From Oscillospiraceae bacterium (GTDB taxonomy: Bacteria > Bacillota > Clostridia > Oscillospirales > Ruminococcaceae), in assembly GCA_009784825.1 (NCBI GenBank), contig WQXO01000008.1, positions 56,276 through 120,275 on the forward strand: 64,000 nucleotides of DNA, given 5' to 3'. The stretch's first letter is position 1; the number at the start of each line of letters is the position of its first letter. Below the pieces are notes generated by a model. It searched no databases, had not been told where the DNA came from, and saw only the letters and a list, made by a program, of their open reading frames with translations. The translations under genes and the position numbers were made by a program. Positions 58,117 to 64,000 of the stretch are shown here, one piece after another.

Positions 58117-59466
58117 ATGCGAAAAACTATAAATATGTCAAGAAGGAGCTTTGTTCGCCTAATCTCCTTTTTAACGGCGGGGCTGATTGCCTTTGCCATT
58201 ATGTCCTGCGTCTATTATTGGCAGAATATGCAGGCGAAAAGACAGCTTGAATACGGGTATCTCCGCTCGCTTGAAAACCTTTCACTGAGCATGGAGAATA
58301 TTAAAAACACGCTCCATAAGGGGTTATATTCCAATTCTCCGCAGATGATGAACGACTTGTCCGGTAAATTGGCGAGTGACGCATCTGCTGCAAAAATTTC
58401 AATGTCGCAGTTACCTGTTTATGAGCTTAATTTAGAAAATACCAACCGCTTTTTGTCGCAGGTGGGCAACTATTCCCAAAGCCTTGCCAAGCGGTTCGCA
58501 GATGGTGAAACCTTAACTGAGGAGGACAGGAACAACATCTACCTCCTTTATGAATACGCCATAGCGTTGTCTAATGAATTATGGGACATCGAAAGCATGA
58601 TTGCGGGCGGGCATTTGACCTTTGAGCGGGTTATCGGAGCGGTAAGCGGAGCGGGTACGGGACAGTCCCCCGCACACATCACCGATGGGTTTGCCAACGT
58701 AGAGGGTGGCTTTGACAATTATCCGACTTTGATATATGACGGGCCGTTCTCTGACCATATAATGCAACAAGAACCCATGATGACTAAAGGGCAGAAGTCC
58801 ATTGACCAAGCACAGGCACATCGTATTGCAGAGGAGGTTACCGGCTTGAACAACCTGCACTTTGTTACCGAGGAGGCGGGGAGATTGCCTGCTTATAACT
58901 TCTCAGAGGGGAACACCACATTGTCGATAACAAAGCAGGGTGGGTATTTTGTGTATATGCTCAATTATCGCCAAATTCAAGAGAAAACAATCAGTACGGA
59001 TAAGGCGATTAGTTTAGCACAGGATTTCCTTAAAAAATTAGGATATACCAGCTTGGACAACACTTATTATGAGTTAAACGGCGGGGTTTGCACCGTTAAC
59101 TTTGCAGGGGTTCAAAATGATGTAACAGTGTATACCGATTTAATAAAAGTGGGTGTCGCCTTAGATAACGGCGAGATTATGTCGTATGATGCGAGAGGGT
59201 TTATTACAGCACATCATCAGCGGGATATTAAAGCTCCCAAAATTTCCGCAGATGAAGCGAGAGATAAGTTATCCGAGCATTTGACCGTGAAAAGCTCGAA
59301 GCTGTGTATTATTCCGTCGGGCGGGCTTAATGAGCGGTATTGTTATGAGTTTTTGTGCATTACCAAAAACGGGCAGCAGATTCTTGTTTATGTCAATGCA
59401 GATACGGGTAAAGAGGAGCAGATTCTTCTGCTGATGATAAACGAAAATGGTGCGTTGACGGTATAA
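58117..59466 (+). CDS. ypeB: Germination protein YpeB
   Basis: 449 residues. N-terminal membrane helix (about 14-35), helical middle (40-190), then PepSY-like repeats (KGQKSIDQAQAHRIAEEVTGL; TISTDKAISLAQDFLKKLG; ISADEARDKLSEHLTV) as in YpeB. YpeB stabilises the cortex-lytic enzyme SleB in spores and its gene normally adjoins sleB; here sleB is not in the window. Supports a spore-forming host. Confidence 0.9.
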   Translation: MRKTINMSRRSFVRLISFLTAGLIAFAIMSCVYYWQNMQAKRQLEYGYLRSLENLSLSMENIKNTLHKGLYSNSPQMMNDLSGKLASDASAAKISMSQLPVYELNLENTNRFLSQVGNYSQSLAKRFADGETLTEEDRNNIYLLYEYAIALSNELWDIESMIAGGHLTFERVIGAVSGAGTGQSPAHITDGFANVEGGFDNYPTLIYDGPFSDHIMQQEPMMTKGQKSIDQAQAHRIAEEVTGLNNLHFVTEEAGRLPAYNFSEGNTTLSITKQGGYFVYMLNYRQIQEKTISTDKAISLAQDFLKKLGYTSLDNTYYELNGGVCTVNFAGVQNDVTVYTDLIKVGVALDNGEIMSYDARGFITAHHQRDIKAPKISADEARDKLSEHLTVKSSKLCIIPSGGLNERYCYEFLCITKNGQQILVYVNADTGKEEQILLLMINENGALTV

Positions 59467-59594
59467 GGTTACAGAATGTAATAATTGTAACCGAATTGTT
59501 ATAAAACTGTAATAATTCTGTTGTTGCATTTTGGAAATTATTTGATATAATAGGATTATAAGTTTCAAAGACCTCCTAAATCCTTCATCATACA

Positions 59595-59638
59595 AAACCA
59601 CCGGGCGTTTCAATGGTAGTTGAAACGCCCGGTGGTTT
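59595..59638. terminator. Strong bidirectional terminator
   Basis: 19-bp perfect stem: arm 59595-59613 (AAACCACCGGGCGTTTCAA), 6-base loop, arm 59620-59638. A/T-rich on both sides. Lies between ypeB (+) and the gene remnant (-). The remaining part of the 512-base gap from 59467 to 59978 holds that remnant and a second terminator. Confidence 0.85.
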
Positions 59639-59681
59639 ATTGTGTTAAATCAGCGAGATGTGATAGTTCTCATTAAAACTG

Positions 59682-59840
59682 TTATAATATTTCAAATTCG
59701 ACCGAAAGCTCATAAGCAACAAGCCTGTATAATCCTTCGGGCAGTTCACCGTACATTAAAAGGTTGTAGGTTTTTTCTTGTGTTTCGCCATTTTGAATAT
59801 AATATCCGATGTCCAAAAATGCAAAACTATTTGAAGTGCA
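59682..59840 (-). pseudogene. C-terminal remnant, Ig-like (Big_14-type) protein
   Basis: On the minus strand an open frame ends at TAA 59682-59684 with ...YNLLMYGELPEGLYRLVAYELSVEFEIL. This resembles the end of bacterial Ig-like surface proteins whose last strand reads YGELP.G.YRI...VEFEI. About 50 residues remain, with no start codon or ribosome binding site of its own, and a terminator lies upstream of it. Probably a decayed end of a lost gene; family assignment from memory. Confidence 0.5.
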
Positions 59841-59900
59841 GGGAATGTTCCGCCTTGTCAAGTATATTTTTGAGATTTTATGAAAGTTTCTATAAAAATA

Positions 59901-59927
59901 TTGCCGTACTCATTATGAGTACGGCAA
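59901..59927 (-). terminator. padR terminator
   Basis: Perfect 13-bp arms TTGCCGTACTCAT / ATGAGTACGGCAA about one base; on the minus strand followed by TATTTTTAT. Confidence 0.8.
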
Positions 59928-59978
59928 ATTAGCGATATAATCAACAATGATAATCTGGTTTTTCAGCCCTGCGTCCCC

Positions 59979-60368
59979 CTACGCCCCCTGCTCAATCTCG
60001 CTCGCACTCATAACCACATCTACAACCTCCGAGAACCTCTTGTATTCCTCAACAAGATTTCCGAGATAATCCTGTCCGCTCTCGGTTATCGAAAAATAAA
60101 CCCGCACCCTGTTGTTGTCCGAAATGACACGCTCAGTTTCATCTATAAAACCGAGTTCCCGTAAGCGGTAAATGGCAATATACAGCGTGTTGAACGCAAG
60201 ATACCCCCCGCTTAACCTTTCGAGTGTGTTCATCATCTCATAAGTATACATAGGTGTTTTCCGAAGTGTCAATAGTATTAACATTTCTGTTGTTGCCCTT
60301 TTGAGCAGTGTCTTGAAGCCGCCTGTGTCATAAGACTTGCTTGCCTTTCTAATGCTTCTCTTCGCCAT
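59979..60368 (-). CDS. PadR-family regulator
   Basis: 129 residues. Winged helix typical of PadR: EMLILLTLRKTPMYTYEMMNTLERLSGGYLAFNTLYIAIYRLRELGFI, then the wing and a C-terminal dimer helix. Divergent from the FtsX/ABC exporter, which it likely represses together with itself. Confidence 0.92.
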   Translation of the reverse strand: MAKRSIRKASKSYDTGGFKTLLKRATTEMLILLTLRKTPMYTYEMMNTLERLSGGYLAFNTLYIAIYRLRELGFIDETERVISDNNRVRVYFSITESGQDYLGNLVEEYKRFSEVVDVVMSASEIEQGA

Positions 60369-60399
60369 AATCGTTGTCCTTTCTGTTCGGTCTATCTCT

Positions 60400-60427
60400 A
60401 TTATAAACTAAAATATTTATTTGTCAA
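60400..60427 (-). promoter_or_regulatory. padR promoter
   Basis: TTGACA (60422-60427), 16-bp spacer, TATAAT (60400-60405), minus strand. Its -35 and that of the divergent promoter form the inverted repeat TTGTCAA/TTGACAA. Confidence 0.8.
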
Positions 60428-60439
60428 GCATAATTGTTA

Positions 60440-60468
60440 TTGACAAGCATGAAAATTTATGCTATAAT
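60440..60468 (+). promoter_or_regulatory. FtsX/ABC exporter promoter with PadR site
   Basis: Perfect TTGACA (60440-60445), 17-bp spacer, TATAAT (60463-60468). The spacer is framed by AGCAT (60446-60450) and ATGCT (60459-60463), a dyad like PadR operators. Confidence 0.8.
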
Positions 60469-60496
60469 TGCATTAAAATCCGAAACGAGGTGACTT

Positions 60497-63400
60497 ATGA
60501 GCCCTAAACAATCACTCAAATCCCTGCTCCGCACCCCCTTTAAGACCATATTAACCTTTCTGCTCATCGCGGCGGCTTCGTTCGCTTTGTTTTCCCGTGT
60601 GAGCGATTATGCCGTAACATCACGAGAAATGAACACAATCATAAGCCATTATTATGGTGTTGTGGCTTTGAACAATGGAGTTCCCGATACTTCTTCAAGA
60701 TTTCATAAAAGCAGAATGACACCTACATTTGAAACATCGCCGTGGTATCATATTTCTTTACCACCGACCAATTTAACACCCGAACAGATTGAGACTTTTT
60801 CATCTTTGTTAGGAATAACATTAGCGGAAATAAGGTATATGACAGGCGGTGTAATAAACGAGCACGAGCGTTTCTATCGGTGGGAGGGTTTAGATTGGGG
60901 TTTCAACTACAATGCAAGATATATAGTAGAGGGTACTTTTGCAGGCGTTGCAATTCAAGAACCAGGAAACTCACTCTTTGATGTTTATAATTTATACTTT
61001 GAAGACAGTAAAGTGCTTGCGGGCAATTTTCCATTATCCGAAGTTTCCGGTCAGAGCGCAGAACACTATCCCGTTCCCGATAATTATTCATCTTTCACCG
61101 GTGATGTATTCCACATACCACATTATCCTAACTCTCACGCAACAACAGAACAAGGAGCGGCATTTCAGATAGCGCAAGACCCGGATGATATGTATTTTAA
61201 AAACAGTCCTTTCAATCTCGATTTCATCGAGAATTTAAAAGTCGGGAGCAGGTATGTTTTAATAGGAAGATACAGCACCCTGTTCCCCGAATCGTGGATA
61301 TTCTTAGGTGATTACGATACACATGAATACTTCCCCTCTTTTGCAGAATTGGACGGTCAGCCGGAAAACTATTTAGAGCTTGAAGAATTTTCTCGCTTAA
61401 AAGATTTAATCGACATTACTAATAATGATTTACATACTTTTGATATTGTTTATTCCACAGATATGCGTGCTATTCCACGTGTCAACGAGCAAAGCATGGA
61501 GATTTATGAGGGGCGTTTTCTTACAACTGAGGACACTCAAAACAATGCTTTGGTATGCGTAGTGAGCCATTCGCTTTCCGTAAAAAATAATCTCAATATA
61601 GGCGATAAACTTACGATAGAACTCGGGGACAGGCTTTTCATGCAACACGCAGGCATGGGCGCAGTTACATATATACCCGAACGTGCGTGGAATACTGTTG
61701 AAACAATCGAGGTTGAAATAGTAGGCGTATATATTGACACCGACACCCCATACGAACGTCAAGCAAGTCAATATTGGAGTTATCACCCATGCACAATTTT
61801 TGTACCAATGTCGCTGTTACCAATTGAAATCCCTGCCGACCATAAGGTCTGGGCGGGAGAATTTAGTGTGTTGATTGAAAACCCTATGGCTATAGATAAG
61901 TTTCTTGAAGTAGCAAGACCTTTAATTAGCGAATGGGAATTAGAGCGGGTATGGGAAAATGAGCATGGTAGTGGAAGCATGGTTATTCCCGTAGAATTGC
62001 GTTTTTCTGACCGTGGTTGGTCTTTAGTAAAAAATAGTATTAACACAAGCGAAACAACATCATTAGTAACAACCATGTCTTTTGTATTAGGAGCGGCTTT
62101 AGCTTTATTGTTAGCGGTGTATCTTTACATTGGGCGAAACAAAAAAACGTATGCTATTATTCGGGCACTCGGTGTTCCGAAACGTAAATCGGCTAATTCA
62201 CTTGCCATGCCGTTTGTTGTATTGTCGGTTTTGGCTATTCCGATTGGCGGGATTACGGGACTTGTCTATACCTCGCGGACTGTTACAACAATGCTTGAAG
62301 ATTTATCAACAACGATTGAAAATTACACTGTAAATGTTTCAATACCTATCGGAATAATCGTTTTGTGTTTATTTGGCACATTAGGGTTTATTACGCTGTT
62401 AACTGCTTTGTTCTTATGGAGAATTGGAAAAATACCACCCTTAGAATTATTACAAGGTGATGTTATAAAAATCAATACAGTGCATAATATTCCTATTGTA
62501 CTGCAAGACGAACCTGTACCTATTATCAGCTTTTCACCAATTCCGAAAACGGGTTTACCAGAGTACGGCAAATACTCGGCTTTCCGCCAAGTATCAACAT
62601 ACATATTAAAACACATGAGCCGTTTAAAGTGGAAAACCGCTATATCGCTGACACTTGCGATTGTGTTGACGGGGGCTATCGGATTTATTACGGTTACGGG
62701 GTTATTTTACAAAGACCTTTTTAACGAGGTTGACGTGAATTGTACATCAACAAATTTCTCGACTTCTTCAATAAAGACATTATCAGAATCCGAACTTACA
62801 GAAAATCTTTATTACTTTTCAAACTATGTTGTATTCTTCGGCGACACTGGTTTTGCTTACAATTTAATTCTTACAAACGACTTTGAACGCTGTATACAAA
62901 ATGCTTTTGGGGGTGAATATACTCTTAATTTTGCAGAGGGGTATTTCGACACATCGTTTTTTGCGGTTGATAACCTACTCAATGAAGATAATAAGCTCTG
63001 TATAATTGGGAGCGACTTCGGTGTAAAGGCGGGTGAGAGTATAATGGTTATGGGTTCGGATAAATTTTTAAACCTTTCTTCACAATACACGGACGAAAGA
63101 TTAAGCGAAGCGGTGGCGAGAGAAGCCGCTATTTACAAAGTTGCCGCTGTTGTGGATTCAAATAACAAGGATATAAGAGAAAGAATTTTTGCTCCTGTGG
63201 GTGCTAACGCCATATATGCAAATAACGGCGAACATTTCCCCCTTGAATATAGCGAGTTTACATTAACAGACAACGAAAAAACCGTTGAGCTTCTGACCTT
63301 GCTTAACGAGTTAAGGGAAGATAGCAGAGCGTATTCTGTGGCGGCGGTATACAGTGCAGATACTACTGAACTTGACAACATTCGGCGCGTCCGTGATTTG

Positions 63401-63754
63401 CTTATTCTGCTGTTCCCGATAGCATTAGCGGGTGCTGTGCTTATAGGACTTACCGCTCCGGGGCTTATAATCATTCAATCGGCAAAGGAAGCGGCAATCC
63501 TGCGCGTCCTCGGTGTCACAAAGAAACGTGCGCGGTGTATGCTTATGTTCGAGCAAATAGGCTTGTGCGTTGTCGGAATTGCACTCGCGGCGGGCGGATT
63601 GGTGCTTTATAATTCGGGATTGTTCACAAGAAGCGCGGAAACGCTTGCAGTCTGCGGGGTGCTGTATCTGCTTGGCTGTGTCTGTGCGACGTTTGGCGCG
63701 TCTGTGTCGGTGACAAGGCGCAGAATTTTGGAATTATTACAAGTAAAGGAGTAG
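60497..63754 (+). CDS. FtsX-family ABC exporter permease
   Basis: 1085 residues. Helix one about 15-35; a very large extracellular domain (about 40-515); an FtsX core of three helices (about 520-650) with [14 protein letters not shown]; a second extracellular domain (about 720-960); a second FtsX core (about 965-1075) with [13 protein letters not shown]. Typical of Bacillota exporters of peptides, lipids or antibiotics. Expressed with the ATPase gene four bases on. Odd: it holds nine GCGC words, otherwise almost absent from the window, clustered near its 3' end. Confidence 0.9.
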   Translation: MSPKQSLKSLLRTPFKTILTFLLIAAASFALFSRVSDYAVTSREMNTIISHYYGVVALNNGVPDTSSRFHKSRMTPTFETSPWYHISLPPTNLTPEQIETFSSLLGITLAEIRYMTGGVINEHERFYRWEGLDWGFNYNARYIVEGTFAGVAIQEPGNSLFDVYNLYFEDSKVLAGNFPLSEVSGQSAEHYPVPDNYSSFTGDVFHIPHYPNSHATTEQGAAFQIAQDPDDMYFKNSPFNLDFIENLKVGSRYVLIGRYSTLFPESWIFLGDYDTHEYFPSFAELDGQPENYLELEEFSRLKDLIDITNNDLHTFDIVYSTDMRAIPRVNEQSMEIYEGRFLTTEDTQNNALVCVVSHSLSVKNNLNIGDKLTIELGDRLFMQHAGMGAVTYIPERAWNTVETIEVEIVGVYIDTDTPYERQASQYWSYHPCTIFVPMSLLPIEIPADHKVWAGEFSVLIENPMAIDKFLEVARPLISEWELERVWENEHGSGSMVIPVELRFSDRGWSLVKNSINTSETTSLVTTMSFVLGAALALLLAVYLYIGRNKKTYAIIRALGVPKRKSANSLAMPFVVLSVLAIPIGGITGLVYTSRTVTTMLEDLSTTIENYTVNVSIPIGIIVLCLFGTLGFITLLTALFLWRIGKIPPLELLQGDVIKINTVHNIPIVLQDEPVPIISFSPIPKTGLPEYGKYSAFRQVSTYILKHMSRLKWKTAISLTLAIVLTGAIGFITVTGLFYKDLFNEVDVNCTSTNFSTSSIKTLSESELTENLYYFSNYVVFFGDTGFAYNLILTNDFERCIQNAFGGEYTLNFAEGYFDTSFFAVDNLLNEDNKLCIIGSDFGVKAGESIMVMGSDKFLNLSSQYTDERLSEAVAREAAIYKVAAVVDSNNKDIRERIFAPVGANAIYANNGEHFPLEYSEFTLTDNEKTVELLTLLNELREDSRAYSVAAVYSADTTELDNIRRVRDLLILLFPIALAGAVLIGLTAPGLIIIQSAKEAAILRVLGVTKKRARCMLMFEQIGLCVVGIALAAGGLVLYNSGLFTRSAETLAVCGVLYLLGCVCATFGASVSVTRRRILELLQVKE

Positions 63755-63758
63755 AACC

Positions 63759-64000
63759 ATGTCAACATTAACACTTAACAAAGTAACTTACACGTACAAA
63801 AACGCACAGAAAGCCGCCGTTTCGGAAGCAAGCTGTAGGTTCGAGCAGGGCGTATTGTATGCAATCGTGGGACCGAGCGGGTCGGGGAAGTCAACGCTGT
63901 TGTCAATTTTAGCAGGATTAGACTTACCGACACAGGGCGAAGTAAATCTCGGCGAGGAAAACATTGCAAGGATTGACCTTGACAAGTACCGCCGTGAAAG
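63759..64000 (+). CDS. ABC transporter ATP-binding protein, partial
   Basis: First 80 residues of an ATPase cut by the window edge. Walker A is GPSGSGKST (about 39-47), followed by [16 protein letters not shown], typical of the MacB/LolD group that pairs with FtsX permeases. AAAGGAG precedes ATG 63759, four bases after the permease stop. Confidence 0.92.
   Translation, partial: MSTLTLNKVTYTYKNAQKAAVSEASCRFEQGVLYAIVGPSGSGKSTLLSILAGLDLPTQGEVNLGEENIARIDLDKYRRE

Noticed and set aside
1..64000. tRNA or rRNA genes
   Set aside because: No intergenic stretch shows cloverleaf arms with a TTCGA-type T-loop at correct spacing; intergenic gaps are short or filled by repeats.
60497..64000. Bacteriocin or lantibiotic cluster around the FtsX exporter
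   Set aside because: No precursor peptide, modification enzyme or two-component system is visible before the window ends; only a PadR regulator is present.

Overview
The window looks like chromosomal DNA from an endospore-forming, gut-type Clostridia (Bacillota, probably Oscillospirales/Ruminococcaceae-like; lineage inferred, not measured). Supporting signs are the rpsF-ssb-rpsR operon, GatCAB with a bacterial AspRS, YerC, three class-B-type sortases, SpoIID-like and YpeB proteins, a ThiI without rhodanese domain beside its own cysteine desulfurase, B12-dependent MetH with a separate activation protein, and textbook sigma-A promoters (TTGACA-17-TATAAT). No rRNA, tRNA, CRISPR, prophage or transposase gene was seen.

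Layout. 0-6.4 kb: an unknown gene, purD plus a transglutaminase-like lipoprotein, punA-mtnA (purine nucleoside/MTA salvage), rpsF-ssb-rpsR. 6.5-9.6 kb: a GntR-regulated ABC-2 transporter operon. 9.6-15.5 kb: a CobU-like protein, an orphan PilT ATPase, a GH113-like glycosidase, an FkbM methyltransferase, a membrane protein and an aminotransferase. 15.5-24.4 kb: CPBP proteases, a DUF2975/XRE pair, glycogen phosphorylase and three toxin-antitoxin pairs (MntA-HepT, RelB-PIN, Phd-RelE). 24.5-28.6 kb: the minus-strand operon yerC-methyltransferase-glmU-prs-STAS-membrane protein. 28.7-35.0 kb: SGNH hydrolase, DUF4358 lipoprotein, gatCAB, aspS. 35.0-40.1 kb: MazEF, an HD-GYP response regulator and a large hybrid histidine kinase. 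40.2-47.6 kb: metF-activation protein-metH, then tatD-CBS-small membrane protein-cysS and a RelE-type pair. 47.7-49.5 kb: galM and small genes. 49.6-58.0 kb: a long minus-strand run nifS-thiI-cinA-sortase-serine hydrolase-sortase-sortase-SpoIID. 58.1-64 kb: ypeB, a gene remnant, then a PadR-controlled FtsX/ABC exporter whose word composition differs from the rest.

How the parts relate. Several blocks are functional units: one-carbon metabolism (metF/metH), tRNA charging and thiolation (gatCAB-aspS, cysS, nifS-thiI), cell-surface assembly (sortases, SpoIID, serine hydrolase, SGNH, all type II membrane proteins or lipoproteins, several with Thr/Pro-rich stalks), and c-di-GMP signalling (hybrid kinase plus HD-GYP regulator). 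Five toxin-antitoxin pairs sit between housekeeping genes.

The most unusual signals are genomic. Short palindromic repeats sit in frame inside metH (twice) and thiI, and similar palindromic inserts are seen in purD and cysS. Repeats supply stop codons and a ribosome binding site to real genes. Two genes have a TTGCAT-17-TATAAT promoter ending six bases before ATG, so their mRNAs are probably leaderless. The words GATC (none found by eye) and GCGC (four found before 60.5 kb, nine after) are strongly avoided, which marks the terminal ABC operon as compositionally foreign.
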